The position numbers were made by a program, and so were the translations under genes. A stretch of DNA of 64,000 bases from Collybia mongolica (lineage: Eukaryota; Basidiomycota; Agaricomycetes; Agaricales; Clitocybaceae), in assembly GCA_013420905.1 (NCBI GenBank), contig JAAXNY010000013.1:682001-746000 (forward strand), given 5' to 3'. Shown here piece by piece: positions 36,519-48,260 of the stretch. The notes under the pieces are model-generated. The model was not told where the DNA came from and did not search any database. It was given only the letters and a program-made list of their open reading frames with translations. Each line of letters begins with the position of its first letter. The first letter of the stretch is position 1.

Positions 36519-39500
36519 TTATACATGTACAGTTATTCCTGTCACCAAACCTAACCCCAGACGCTCGATTTCACTCAGGATGGATGCCTCGTTCAAAGAA
36601 ACCAAGCCCTTCTCCTTCGCTTTTTCATTCTCCTAAAATAGACATGTTAATGGTTGAACGCCTGCATGGCAAACTATAGTACCTTTTTGATAGGAACACT
36701 GGAGAATTCACCCAATACCCTGAAAGGGCGAGGCTGTTTTAATGTGGGATCCCATACCACACCGAAGCAATCACCACCCAAGGGATCGAAGAAAATTTTG
36801 AATGTGTGCGCATACACCCGCTGTAGTAAAGTTGGTTGAGCAAAACGAGAGCGATCAAGAGAATCCGAACCTGAAGGTCATCGAAGAGCATTCGCGCGGG
36901 ATCAAAGCCTGGCCGGATCCCTCCACTGGGGTCTTCCAGGAGATTCGCATACTTCCCACGCCGAGATAGCAAAGACGCATCTACCGTGACGTTGTGGAAG
37001 TACCGCGGTAAGGATTGAGGGTCTAGACGGACGATGAAATCGTAATCATCTGTGGGATGGATAAATAACGACTGTAATGAATAGAGTTGAGAAGCGACGT
37101 AAACGAGATAACACTGAAACGAAATGAACAAACCTTCACATTCAATGCCCCCTGTTCCACTCCCTGAAGTAGGTCCCACGTGGCTTTAGCAAGCGCGTTG
37201 ACCCGCCGGGTTACAATCAAGTCAGGTCCATGCGATGTCCATATCCGTCCGTCCTTATCCAGTTCTGTTGAGATGTTCCATACGCCTCCGGGTGAAGTCT
37301 TGGCACCACTCGAATGCGATGACCCCGCCAAAGCAATCGCATCCTTGCCATACAGGGGAACAAACAAGCCTTCTTCCCATGTCCACCCCTTCAGCAACGC
37401 GACAAAAGCCGCAAAACCACGCTCCTTACTTCCAGGAATATTCGCCCGTTCGTCAATGCTGACATCCGGGTCAGCACCGACATTTTTGCCGTCTCCAACA
37501 AAGAGGCTGGCACATAGGATCTCTACAGCTTCTTCACTGATGTGTCCATGCAGAAGCCAGTGAGAAGCCAGCCACCTCTTGGCGAGCCTGACAGTGCCAG
37601 CGTAAGCCGAGTATTGGTGGGACAACGAGGCGATGGCCCGGTGGTGCCGAGGCGCATGGATGAACCGCCTTGTGTACACTTCCTTCGCCTCCACCGCATC
37701 GCGGTATTCTCTGCCACGTTTGTGGTCCTCCTGTTTCTGCGTGACGTGTGGAAGCGCCTTCTTGTTGTCAATGATTCGGTCAAGAAGTGTGGCTTCGCGA
37801 TCGTGCCATATCCGAGCCGAAAACGCCCACCCCTCTGGTGTCACTATCTCCAAACTCGCCTGGTCCAGTACTTCTGAGGTGCTGACGCCGTCACCGACAA
37901 CAACGGTGGCTTTGAGGCCTTCGGTCGATGACATGAGGGCAGACGCGATGCGTTCAAAGAAGGCGAGTTTGATTTTCTGGATGGCTTTTAGGTCATCGGG
38001 CCATTTTGAAGACTTTTCGAATTCCAAAACAATATTGATAGGAGCAAGATACCGGGCCGTTTGGGGCATGGTGGATGCGAGAGACGGAGGAAGCGGTACG
38101 GGACTGAACACGCTGGTGTACCGCAGCTGCTCGGAAATCGGACTGACGTTGAGGAGTGCTAAGGGAAGGTCATCATCTAATGCCTTGATCCGTTTCACCA
38201 AGTTGTCAAAAGCTGCAATTGCACCTTTGGATCCAGTGGCCACCCCAGAGCCTAGATACAACGAGGATATCGCTTCGGGTAATCGAAGGACGGAATCGAA
38301 AGATGTTTGCCATGTCTGCACTTTATCTTCTTCAACCCCGAAGTGGCGGCTGAGTAGGTGTCGCACGATCATCCCAGGTATGTGCGCACGCTCGTCAGCC
38401 GTTTTCACGTCCCAGACAACGCTCTCAATAATGCGCCCATCTTTGAACCGGCGCAGCTCCGCCTTCTCTCCCCAGAAATCGCGAAAACGTTGTTTCTCAG
38501 ATTGATCCTCGTCATCAGCTGCCGGACCATGATCGACAAGTCGGAAGGCATTCTGAGGATTGTGGATGAGCCCGATGTAAATCACGCTCGGATTGGAAGG
38601 GTGAGCTTGGGACAACGATCGAGGAGGGCTCGGTGAGCTGAGGATCGTTGCTGCTTTGGTACGATTCCCAAGACCGTTGCGGAGTATAGAGGTGAGAGAA
38701 GCTATTAGGGCTTTCGCTGGAGAGCCCGCATCCATCGTTAATTGAATAGATGGATTCAAGGGCGATGCGGATGAAAGGTCAACCCTGGATTCCGTCAGAC
38801 AACATGAAAGGAGTGAACAAGCCGATTTACCGAAGGAGTGTATCAAATCTTGTTGACAAGTCACGGTGGTCAGTCAGGAAGACATCGGTAAAGGGATCCC
38901 CTGAGAGCGAGGTTTCATCGAGCTTTTCTAGAGATTTTAGTGCGTCGTGTCGAAGCTGAACGAATAGTGTCTTAGCATAGAAGGCGAGGTTGAAATGTCA
39001 TAGCAGAACTTACGAGCTCGAGTGACCCTAGAGGGACCCCCGCCAATAGATTAACCGTGGAAGTTGACTCCACAAAGACTGCATCGTGATTTTGTTGGTA
39101 CTCCTCAGGAGCATACTATACCATGGTCAGTTTCTGTCACAATATGACAGAAAACAACTCACGCGATGTTTTCCGTCCCTTGTTTTTAAAAATACAGGAT
39201 CGTTCTCGTAGTCATGTTTCGCTGAATTCTAACTTAGCCTGTATCAAGCATACAAACCATTTTACTCACCCAGGAAATCCAAAGCAGCCCTAAATAGTTG
39301 ATATGAGCTTAGGCCCCTTCCAAGGGGTTTCTGCTTCGTGGATTTGGGCGCGCCAGCACGCTCTTGGCCCGCTATGAGCAAGGCTAAGAGGGCCCCCCAC
39401 CATGAGCCCATCGATTCGAAGCCGCGAACGCACATTCGTGTGCCAGGGCCATATCCACGTTGATTTGCCCAAACGCGAAGAAGCGTCAGCGTATCTCCAA

Positions 39501-40791
39501 AAGAGGCCGTCTCTGTTTGAAGGGTGTACGTTGCAAGGAGTTGGGGTTTAGGTGTCAGGGCTTGAAGGAGAGCAGAGTTGTAGATTGGTGTCGGTAGGTT
39601 TGTTGTTGTGGAGTCATCGCCGGTGGTTATGTTTATGCGGATGTTGGAATGCGATGGAGAAAGTCGATGGAGCATGATGGGTGATTGAGGTGACAAAACG
39701 GGAATAATGCAAACTCGAGCATGAAGTTTTGTGAAGTCAGTTTGTGAATCATCTAACAGGAATCAGGGTAAAATTTTCTTTGGAAAAATTGGGATCACCT
39801 TGTTTGGGGACAAGGACGAGCTTGGTGAGGCGAGGGTCATCGGAATAAGAGTCGTACAAAACATCTACTTTCAACCCGCTTTTAGAGCTCTTGATGGCAG
39901 CAGCTATGGTGGCAAGATAGAAGGCCCGTTTGTGAAAAAAGCGTCCGTTAAGGTAGTCTTTTTCTTGGAAAAGGCTCTGCCATGGAAATTCAGTTCAACG
40001 ATTCATAATGTGTGAATTTCATACTCACATCGGGCATCTCGACAGCAATGTCCACCCCAAAGCTGATCCCATCCTTTGCCTTTACGCTGTTTTTATTTCC
40101 CCAGCTTCCAACCACCGCTATGTCACTAGGCCTTTCGAAACCCACTTTCCAGTTCGTATCCTCGGAAGGAAGAGGTAAACTATATGGGACGGATACGCTC
40201 TTCTTGAGTAATCGACGTGCACCCTCCAAGGGATGTTGGGGGGCAACAGAAGGAAGCGCACTAAGGAAAGAGTGTAGTGAGAGCAGAAAACGGTCCAAAG
40301 GTGGTATTCTAGATGCTTTTGGTCGAACATTGAGTAACAATGCATCTATCTGTATTCCAGTCGGTCATTCTTAATATAACAGGCACACAGCAGGTCGAAC
40401 GCACCTGTAGTTTGAACGAGCTGGACCTAAAAAGGTCAGTTGCATCCTTGATGGCCCGTAGTTCCTCCCCCGTTGGTGGTTTCTTGGGTTTTGTTCCCGG
40501 CTGATGTCCTCCCGCCACGCTCTGGTCTTTAGGATCCGCCTCCATTCCTTCCCATTCTTCATATTCTTGTTCTCCAGATTCACCATCGCCCTCGGCATCC
40601 ATATCTACTGACCCTATAGAAGCTAGATCTTCCATGTGGTTGTTGACTGAGCCATCAATGTCTGCATCCTCGCCTGCAATCTTGCGGGCCTGGGTGAACT
40701 TTTAGTCAGGAGAAAACGGGGTAGTATAAGAAATACATACTTTGCGAGGCTCCGCATCTTTTCCCCGCTTCCTCTTGAGGTTCATGGCCAT
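36519..40791 (-). CDS. UTP22: UTP22/Nrap nucleolar pre-rRNA processing protein
   Basis: The protein starts at ATG 40791 with a basic nuclear-type sequence (MAMNLKRKRGKDAEPRK). An intron and a strongly acidic stretch follow (EYEEWEGMEADPKDQ), as is usual for UTP22. Family segments follow in order: PTGEELRAIKDATDLFRSS, VDIAVEMPDV (40050-40020), LLRVWANQRGYGPGTRMCVR (about 39470-39420), FRDFWGEKAELRRFKDGRI and ESVVWDV (about 38490-38410), HHRAIASLSHQYSAYAGTVR and LAKRWLASHWLLHGHISEEA (about 37640-37520), and FIVRLDPQSLPRYFHNV. The end is VYAHTFKIFFDPLGGDCFGV followed by the last exon to TAA at 36519. UTP22 is a non-catalytic nucleotidyltransferase-like subunit of the small-subunit processome (UTP-C) that acts with Rrp7 in the nucleolus. 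At least seven introns; no disruption seen. Confidence 0.93.
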
Positions 40792-41155
40792 CGTCCACAC
40801 CGTTCCAGATATGCTGGTCGCGAAAAACAAAATTTGCACAGCCACATCCCGCTTCGATCGTCACGCTTTCATCTGGGACAACTTGGCAGCGAACCTCCTT
40901 TAGTCGATCTCTCCCACCATCCTGCCACCAAACCGACAAAGAGAGCTGGTTCGCACTGACATCTCCTATTGAGTCACGACAAGGCCACGGGGCCGGTAAC
41001 ACAGGCCAAATACCATTTATTCATAAACACTAGTCTTCGCCCAGATCCGGAGTGGCTTAAATTTGACTCAATGAGACCTGAGCTGGTTTGTTTGACTTTG
41101 GAACTCTTTCAAATCCATACCTAGGTAATTCCCACCGACAACGCCAAGTCTAGCT
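40792..41155. promoter_or_regulatory. divergent promoter between UTP22 and the EthD-type gene
   Basis: A 364-bp non-coding interval separates two divergent starts. No specific motif was assigned. Confidence 0.4.
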
Positions 41156-41947
41156 ATGTCGACCTACAGAAATGTTGAATCTGACCAAGGCCTTATCCTT
41201 GTCTACTCTGAGCCTGGTGACAACGTTGCGGCGGATGAATTCAACGGTATGAGACCTACATCTGTCTCTATTGCACCTATCCGATTATTAAGTTTGTAAT
41301 GAAAAGACTGGTACGACAATGAGCACGTCCCTCCCCGCCTCGTCGTTCCCGGCATCCTGAGTTCCGCACGATATAAAGCCGCAGACTCAAAGACGCCCTC
41401 TTGGATTGCCCTTTATGACATCACCTCCCCCGACGTAGCCAAAAGCGCAGAATATCAAGCCTTGCGTACAAGCGCCTCTGAGAGAGAGAACAAGCTCATC
41501 GCAAGGCTCTCCCTTCTTAATCGAAGGGTTTACAGCCATGTGTTAACCTACGTACACCCACAGACGGCCCCCTCGTCGCTTCCGGGCCGGTATATCCTTA
41601 TCGTCCATCTGCGAGTCATCCTGGAAGAAGAGGAAGAGTTTAATAGATGGTACAATGAGGAGCATATGGTTCTACTGTCCAAAGTTCCAGGGTGGCTTCG
41701 GGGACGACGGTACAAGCTGGTGGAATCCGTCTATAGAGGTATAAATGCCAAACAGCCAGACAAGGATGAGATACCCTGCGCCGATTACCTTGCCGTACAT
41801 GAAGTAGAGAGCGATGAATTTATGGACCTCCCGGAATTTAAATATGCGACTCAGACACCGTGGAGAGAAAAGGTCATGAAGACGGTCGTTGGTCGAGAGT
41901 TGCGGTGGTTTGAGAAACACAAAGTATTCAAGGAGGCCCAGTTCTGA
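41156..41947 (+). CDS. EthD-type dimeric alpha-beta barrel protein
   Basis: Two exons (41156-41246 and 41307-41947) join in phase and give 243 residues. The intron splits a codon inside the diagnostic FNDWYDNEHVPPRLVVPG segment, a stretch typical of EthD/dimeric alpha-beta barrel proteins. A second, related half repeats the pattern as EEEEFNRWYNEEHMVLLSKV-PGWLRGRRYKL. The protein therefore carries two tandem ferredoxin-like modules, probably acting as an intramolecular dimer. Agaricomycetes have many such genes of unknown substrate; relatives include degradative and biosynthetic accessory enzymes. No signal peptide is seen, so it is probably cytosolic. The lone gene next to a P450 (downstream, convergent) could be a metabolic pairing, but this is only suggested by position. 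Confidence 0.85.
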
Positions 41948-42120
41948 GTAGGTTACTAAGAGCAAATGGGTAGTAGGCGGGAACCAAGTAGTAAGGATAC
42001 ATCAATGAATAAGATTGTATGATAAAACTACTCGTACATTATTTAAAATAGGATCTTCGCGGAACGCAAGGGGAAAGGAGAAACACAACATCGAAACATG
42101 CAATCATAGTGTGACGATCG

Positions 42121-44395
42121 TCAAGAATCAGTATCATAGGTTTGTTCAACCAGATTCTCTGCATCAGCCGACCGGGGCGTGATAGAGAAGCTGAAAGGTA
42201 AGGGATGGCTGAGGGAATCATTCATACCTCCAATTTTCAGGACGTCTAGTACACTCACCAGATCAGGCCCGAAGTAAAAGCAGCCTCTGTCTTTACAGGG
42301 TTTCCTTTCTCATCAACACCGTGTCTGATGTTGAAAACTGCAAGCATACACGCGATGGAAATCCAGAGCTGTGCTTCTGCTGTGAAACGGCCTGGGCAGA
42401 TCCGACGGCCATAACCAAATGCCACGGACAATGGATCAAGAGGTGATAGCTCTTGGCTGTCTCCCTTGCCCAGAAATCGGTCGGGATTGAAGACGCTCGG
42501 TTCTGGATATAATTTAGGATCGTGCAGGATTGCCCTAAAAATAGATTGTGATGAACAGTCTATTGTTTGGATCTCCTGCTGCGCACCATGTGTTCCCAAT
42601 AACGGTGGTTCCCGCCGGAATGAAGTATCCATTGTATTCGTCATCATGGGTGACCATGTGAGGCAGCCCTAATCAAGTGCTGTGTCGGCCATCTGCCAGA
42701 AAAGATTTTTAGAGGCAACTCACCTAAAGGGGCGACTGGACTCCATCTATGAACGGCGTTTAATAGAGGAAATATAAGGTGCTAAAGCACGGGTACACCT
42801 GTTTACTTACCGGAGTACCTCTTTCACGACCGCGTTGACGTAGGGCAATGACTTTCTATCGCTGAAATCGGGAAGCCTACCTTGACCAACAATACTATCC
42901 AACTCTTGTTGAGCCTTTACCTGGACCTCCGGATGCAATACAATGGCGAGTACAAAGGAGGATAGAACCGACAACGTCTAACCACGCTAAAAAATCAAAA
43001 CGTTTCTCCAAGAGGTCAAGACGACTTACACTTTCCGTGCCGGCTGGTGAAGGATGATGTGATGAGATAGCGGCCATAGCAACGGAACATGTACTTACCA
43101 GCATAGGTCATTGCTGCGCAAGCTTTTATGATTTCCACGTCCTTGCTGTTCCTGCCTGTTTGATCGAGGTCCAGTTGCAAGTCATTGGCCAAGTTGGAAA
43201 CAAAACAGGGTGACGCAGTGCCTTGTTTCTGTTCCCGAGGGCGGTGTTAATAGAAGAAAATAGAATGGACCAAAAGGAACTCACAACAGCAAGCTTTACG
43301 GTTTCGAATGGAGCATCGCGCATCTCATACAGTGCCTCCTTCCATTTACGAGCTTTCCGCTGGAAACCAGCGCCAGGTACCCACTCTCTGGGACTACTTT
43401 AACAAGAGTAAAGTCATCGTCATGGGATTCACTTACGGAATATGCTTTACTAGAAGAAAGGGACGCTCAGATGGGTCAGGCGTTCACGGGAGCAAAAGGC
43501 TCACAGAATGGAAGGAAATCGACTAAGAAAGCGCCTGGATTCGCAGCTTCGGCCATGCCCCCCATGGCTATTTGCGCGATTGTAATATATCGGTCATTTC
43601 GGGGGGCAATGTGAATTCCGTATGCTAAATTCATAATGAGACTGGCAGCGTTGCTTTTATAGACTTTCAATCACAAATCAATGGCATAATCTATAGGAGT
43701 GCTCACTGGCGAAGATGTTCAATTAAATCTTGCGGCGAATGAAGGATACGGCGTATAAGAGCATGGGCCTCTTTTCGCTGTGTTCCCCAGTGTATAGGAG
43801 CCATAGAATGTGAAAACTGCCTGTAGAACATGCGGCGATGGGTTTTCCACCGTTCTCCTTCCGCATCGGTCAGCACCATATTCACTTCATAGTGGAGTAA
43901 TCAGCAGACCGTAAGGCATGTGTCCAAAGCCCCATTCCCATCCCATCCTAGAGCAATATGTACTCGATCAAGATTGTCAATGAGATAGGGCGCGACCCAC
44001 AATTCATGAAGCATCGGTGAGTAGGGACGGTCGGAATAATTTGCGGAGCGCTTCTCAAAGAGGTCGTTCGCCGTGTGGAATGAATTGATAAAGAGTACAT
44101 TCTTTCCAAAGACGCTGAGAAAAACCAGATCGCCTGCGAAAACGCGTTAGTGCAGACACCTTGAAGGTCACTTGAAGTGTTTACCGTATTCATCGGCAAG
44201 TCGAGAATATATTGCAGTCTCATTTCCGCGGGCCAGGTCAAAGAGGTTACCAATGAGTGGGTAACGTCGAGGTCCAGGAGGATAGGGTACTTTGGAGTGG
44301 TGAGCCCGAAGGCGATCCCGCCGCCGATATAAAACGAGGATTATACTGCACGAAACGATGACGATTAGTCCGTTAATTGGTGTTGGGGGAAGCAT
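42121..44395 (-). CDS. cytochrome P450 monooxygenase, microsomal
   Basis: From ATG 44395 an N-terminal membrane anchor (NGLIVIVSCSIILVLYRRR) precedes the proline-rich hinge YPPGPRRYPLIGN. The C-helix WKTHRRMFYRQF holds the haem-propionate Arg (about 43850-43810). The I-helix shows AGTES (about 43040), and the K-helix ExxR is in KEVLR (about 42820-42810), followed by WSPVAPLGLPHMVTHDDEY. The haem loop is FGYGRRICPGR with the axial Cys (about 42415-42380). The last exon after a short intron ends in SADAENLVEQTYDTDS at 42121. At least ten introns are needed and all motifs are intact. The substrate cannot be told from sequence. The motif set is like the large Agaricomycete families related to O-methylsterigmatocystin oxidoreductase. 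The haem iron activates O2 with electrons from a reductase at the ER. Confidence 0.9.
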
Positions 44396-45220
44396 TGGAA
44401 CAGAAGTAGAGGCTGAGTCTTCCTCAAAACGTGGTGGGGGCAGTTGTCTTTATATATGCTATAGCTGATCCGCTCGGGGATAATTTCGCGGGGGCAAACA
44501 TCCTATTTACATACCATTGCCATCGACGGCTCGTCTCCATGGGCAGAGATCTGTCGCCTTGACGCGTCATAGGAGACATAGATAGCGTTGTTTTACTATT
44601 CGGTTCCATGCATAGGCCATTCCTATCAGGCTGTAAAATCAATGTTTGGCATGGGAGACTAACATGCCGACATCTGATCGAAAGGTGGTGTTAGCTCGAG
44701 TCGTAGACACATGTTTCGAGACTGACATAGCCTTACAGCTGGAGTTTTGTGCAGCGGCGCTGTTGTACAGTGTCTGTGAGAAATCGCAATATTCAGATAC
44801 CGGATCACGTTCCGGAGGGGAACATGCGGATACAATCTTTATTTTAGAAGAGGTTCCAAGGACGTAAGAATGAAGCAAAGAATACCAATAGTTATGGCAA
44901 TAGGTCGCTGATCAGTTGGTGAACCTTGACGAAAGAAGTGGAAAGGTCTGATCCCTCAGACAAGCTCTAGGAGCGTTCGACTGTCTGTTACTATCACCCT
45001 GGTCTCATGGGTATCAGTGTGGGTTACTGAGTTGAACATGATGGTGGTAGCAGGTAAAAATATTTATTACAATTATTTGGTTGTCGTCACGTCCCGTCAC
45101 ATCCACGTGATGGGCATCGTCACGGAAAATACCAGACCAGCACCTCCCGCGCCTGCTTGAAGCAACCTCGCAAGTCAAAGTTTATCGACAACAGTAACAA
45201 CACCGTTAAAACCTACCGAG
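44396..45220. other. intergenic, P450 promoter side
   Basis: Non-coding between the P450 start and the next plus-strand ORF. No site was assigned. The frames on both strands at 44640-44880 lack motifs. Confidence 0.4.
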
Positions 45221-45700
45221 ATGCGCCTAATACAACCTATTTACCCAGCTAAAATCTCGAAATGCGTGATGGTAATTAACAAATGCCATGAGCGGTATAT
45301 TGAGTTGTTACCGAAATTACTCGTTGGTGAGGTTGAGGCGAGTTGGGGTGAAGCAGGCCCTCCATTCCAGCACTGGTATAGAAAGGTAGGCACTGGTCCA
45401 GATGCGGTGCGGGAGAGCACGGAAGAGGGTACAGACAGGGGTCTTCAAGGCCGCCTGATAGCCTGGAAGACGAAGAAGCCATTCGGAGCCAGTAGCTTAT
45501 TCTTCCGCTCCCTTGACACTTCCAAACTGCTACATATGCACCTCGCCGACTTCCAACTGCAGATGTATACTCACCCGTCTATATGGGACGAGTTGTACAA
45601 TTGTATGTCCACAGGAACGTCACTCGTTCAGAGTGGAAAACGTCTATATGGGATACCCATTTTTTTCTTTCTCTTCTCCTCTGGACAGTCTCTGATTTAA
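45221..45700 (+). CDS. unrecognised ORF, 159 residues, possibly the first exon of a longer gene
   Basis: A plain ATG opens a frame with balanced composition (for example AKISKCVMVINKCHERYIEL, GRLIAWKTKKPFGASSLFFR and HLADFQLQMYTHPSIWDELY). The composition looks coding, and the end (GIPIFFFLFSSGQSLI) looks like intron sequence, so it may continue by splicing. I do not recognise the family. The next clear coding signal downstream is a MYND-like segment at 46230-46434, and a single gene joining the two is possible but not shown. Confidence 0.35.
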   Translation: MRLIQPIYPAKISKCVMVINKCHERYIELLPKLLVGEVEASWGEAGPPFQHWYRKVGTGPDAVRESTEEGTDRGLQGRLIAWKTKKPFGASSLFFRSLDTSKLLHMHLADFQLQMYTHPSIWDELYNCMSTGTSLVQSGKRLYGIPIFFFLFSSGQSLI

Positions 45701-45906
45701 TACTTTTGGCATAACTGGACGAGCTCTTTGATGCACAGTAGGTGCGATCATAGAGGTGGCGATTTTCCATTTACCATCATCAATTGGGATGCGAAACATA
45801 GTGAGCGTTCCGCGGACGACTGAGTCGCCCTTCGCAAAATGGTCAGAAGGAGAGTGCAACGCAAAACGTAATCCCGCCCCCCAGTCAGACAGAACGTTTT
45901 CGCCAA

Positions 45907-46434
45907 ATGACGAGGGCGATCGCTCATTTTGCCAACATGCCATGGCCAGACCCTGTTTCCTTCAAGACGATCTCTTGGTCCAATCACTGTAACCAGACCC
46001 CGAGGTTGGCTATGTTCCACCCTTTATGGTATTGTACCCCACAACTAATGATGGACGCGCCTGTGCCCTGTTCACCAGACTATCAATTCCCCTCCTTCCT
46101 TGATAAGGACTTGGCCAAAGAGCTGCAATGGTCCAGGTTTGTGTTGAAGAAACGGAATTTGAATTTTTCAATTTCGATGCTTGTTGGTAACAGGCACCCA
46201 ACAGCCCGATGGTCAGGGAGAGCATTTGGCCGCCGAATCGTGTCTTGTGCAATGTGTGGGGTTGTGACGTCCAGCATGCTTCTCGGGGTGGCAACTCTCT
46301 ACGTCGCTGTCAAAGATGCAAGGAAAGAATGTATTGTGCACCAAGTACGTTTTCCATCTAACGTATCTCGGTTAATATCGTTGAGTGTCACATTTTAGAC
46401 ACTCGATTGGAAGATTCACCAAAGAGCTTGTGAG
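45907..46434 (+). pseudogene. degenerate MYND-type zinc-finger segment, interrupted by a MITE
   Basis: Near 46240-46345 the plus strand reads SCAMCG in one frame and, after a shift of frame near a GGGG run (about 46256), RRCQRCKERMYC in another. After a GTACGT intron the last exon gives TLDWKIHQRACE. Together these are the pieces of a MYND finger (CxxC, CxxC, YC, DWxxHxxxC). The original stop would lie two codons later, but a MITE sits there. The finger cannot be read in one frame, so this copy is probably dead, or the sequence has an indel. Another MYND gene is at 61613-62338. Confidence 0.4.
46427..46434. repeat. left 8-bp target-site duplication of the MITE
   Basis: CTTGTGAG is repeated exactly at 46958-46965. 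An 8-bp duplication is the mark of the hAT superfamily. Confidence 0.9.
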
Positions 46435-46957
46435 AGGCCCCCGGACGCTCCCATATACCTTCGGCCGAAATTTTGGGGATTTCAGACCCCAAATTGGCCA
46501 AAATCTTCGACCTAAGATAGGGGATTTGAGAGAAATTTTTTGAAATCTTCGGCCCATTATTGGGGATTTCAGAGCCTCGCGGCCAAAACTTTTTGGGTAA
46601 TTGTTATGTAAATAAATGGTGAGGTTGACGTTTGCGATTCGTAACGTCTGCATCGAGAAGTTGGTTCGGATCACAAGTGGGAAGGAAGTTTGCAAAGAAG
46701 GTGAAAAAAAAAGGCTTTCTCTCAATCGCGTCGAGTCAGGATGGCACCCAGCACTAAAACAGCTGCCCGATTTTTTAACATCTATGTTTGTTTTCTATGT
46801 TTGTTTTCTATGTTTGTTTTCTATGTTTTCCGTATGTTTTATGTTTTAAACATAAACCCCAGCCTGGATAGGGGATTTGAGACCTAAAACATTGGGGATT
46901 TGAGACCGATTTTCGGGGAATTTCGGGCCGAAGGTATATGGGAGCGTCCGGGGGCCT
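46435..46957. mobile_element. non-autonomous hAT-type MITE, 523 bp
   Basis: The ends are perfect 32-bp inverted repeats that start AGGCCCCCGGACGCTCCC, and similarity goes on a few bases after a one-base offset. The flanking 8-bp duplication is exact, so insertion is likely recent. The interior has five or so degenerate copies of GGGGATTTCAGA/GGGGATTTGAGA and a 13-bp tandem repeat. No transposase is encoded. Its termini do not resemble the GGTCC-rich end of the hAT at 1-2919, so it depends on another family. Confidence 0.92.
46781..46832. repeat. 13-bp tandem repeat inside the MITE
   Basis: TCTATGTTTGTTT occurs three times perfectly and then a partial copy. This is a typical variable internal satellite of a MITE. 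Confidence 0.85.
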
Positions 46958-46965
46958 CTTGTGAG
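46958..46965. repeat. right 8-bp target-site duplication of the MITE
   Basis: CTTGTGAG, identical to 46427-46434. The bases after it read AAG ACC TGA, the presumed original end of the MYND-like ORF. Confidence 0.9.
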
Positions 46966-47954
46966 AAGACCTGAGGGATAACGTGATGCCATTTGCCAGG
47001 AGTTCCGAGTTCTATTTATAGAATGAGGTCATTCATTTTTGCAGTGGGCCAAAAATTTCGATTCTTCGCAAAAATCGGTAACCATTCATATGATCTTTTG
47101 ATTTCAATGTTCCCGAGTGTTTTTGTCTGTATGTTTCAACTTGATACTCTGCTTTTTGAGTTATATTGCTTTTCTGCATTAGTTTTTAGTAGAAACATTA
47201 TATATTTCTGTATGATTTTGTTTTAAAATAACGAAACAGTATTCACTTACTCATCATGTGGCTGTTCGTAGTGGCTTGTCGGTACTTGGCTGCTTGCAGG
47301 AGTGACTGCTTTCAATAACCTGTCGATAACACATGACCTCAGGCTTTCAGGTTATCATAATGTTCTGTAGTCCATGCTTTTTAGTTGAAATGTTCGTGAA
47401 GAACTCAGATTGGCCATGCACAACATTGGCTATATCACTTAATAATTACCAATGTTCATATTTGCAATACAGATAGTCACCCTCAATTTTTCTGGGTTTA
47501 GTAAATTGCAAGCATTCCCGCCCAATCCCCGACAATTCATTACTCAAATGATTGCGTAATTTCCTATTACCATAGCCCAATGTTGTCCACAAAATGGCTG
47601 TAGGTCGGCCCCGCATAAAATCTCAACTCAGCGATTTCAGTAATATTTTCGTGAGCGATCGTCTACGGATGAAACTGTCTAGAAATCCTCCACCTTTTTT
47701 AACTTCTGAAGGAGTGAGGTGAAGTTATGGTACACCAACAAAAGGTAATGCAAGCATTACAGCATGGTATAGCGCTCTTATTTTTTGCTTTCTACTTTTC
47801 GAGGTGCATATAGACCGTTTAATTTGACGACGAACGGGCACGAAATTAAAGCAATACTAACAAAAGTATTAACTACAGCTTCAAGAACAACTACATCGAA
47901 ATCTCCGCCACCAAAACCTCTCACTACTTCAGGCCTTTACCTCCTACGACTCGT
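46966..47954. other. gene-free AT-rich interval
   Basis: Frames are short, the sequence is T-rich, and no domain is visible. Confidence 0.5.
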
Positions 47955-48260
47955 TTAATAGACTTTGTAAGAGAGGTACTTCGCATTGGGAACATTCGAA
48001 GACCCCGATCCCGCCGTATACTTCTTGTTATCACAGCCGTTGTTGGCGTAAAGCTCAACTGTGTCGCTGTTAACATTGCTCTCGAAGTACATAGTGACAA
48101 TGTCGGAATCGGTCTTGGAAAAGTCAACGCAGCCGGAATTCAAGAATCCCGAGCTCGTAACTTGGCCGCCATCTTTGTAGGTGAAAGAGACGTGCCAGTC
48201 TGCATTGACCGCAACGACGGTGGTGGCGAGAGCGAAAGCGATGGACTTGATGGCAACCAT
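47955..48260 (-). CDS. small secreted protein, 101 residues, copy A of an inverted pair
   Basis: ATG 48260 starts a signal peptide (MVAIKSIAFALATTVVAVNA) with cleavage expected before DWHVSF. The mature part of about 81 residues has two Cys (GCVDF and NGCDN) that can form one disulphide, alternating polar and aromatic residues suggesting beta-strands, and the ending SNVPNAKYLSYKVY. It is 101 residues, exactly the length of copy B at 50004-50309, with 64 of 101 positions identical by hand count. No intron lies in the coding part. Family and function are unknown to me; size and secretion suggest an effector-like or cell-surface protein. Confidence 0.85.
   Translation of the reverse strand: MVAIKSIAFALATTVVAVNADWHVSFTYKDGGQVTSSGFLNSGCVDFSKTDSDIVTMYFESNVNSDTVELYANNGCDNKKYTAGSGSSNVPNAKYLSYKVY

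Noticed and set aside
37180..38636. Long plus-strand frames (up to 290 residues) opposite UTP22
   Set aside because: Antisense shadows of a well-supported gene; no motif.
41156..44395. EthD-type protein plus P450 as a biosynthetic cluster
   Set aside because: There are only two genes, with no synthase, terpene cyclase or transporter beside them; the convergent pair is more likely chance.
45644..46020. Minus-strand frames with coding-like composition (for example ALHSPSDHFAKGDSVVRGTLT)
   Set aside because: Plus-strand frames overlap them, no domain was recognised and no splicing chain on the minus strand could be built, so I did not call a gene.
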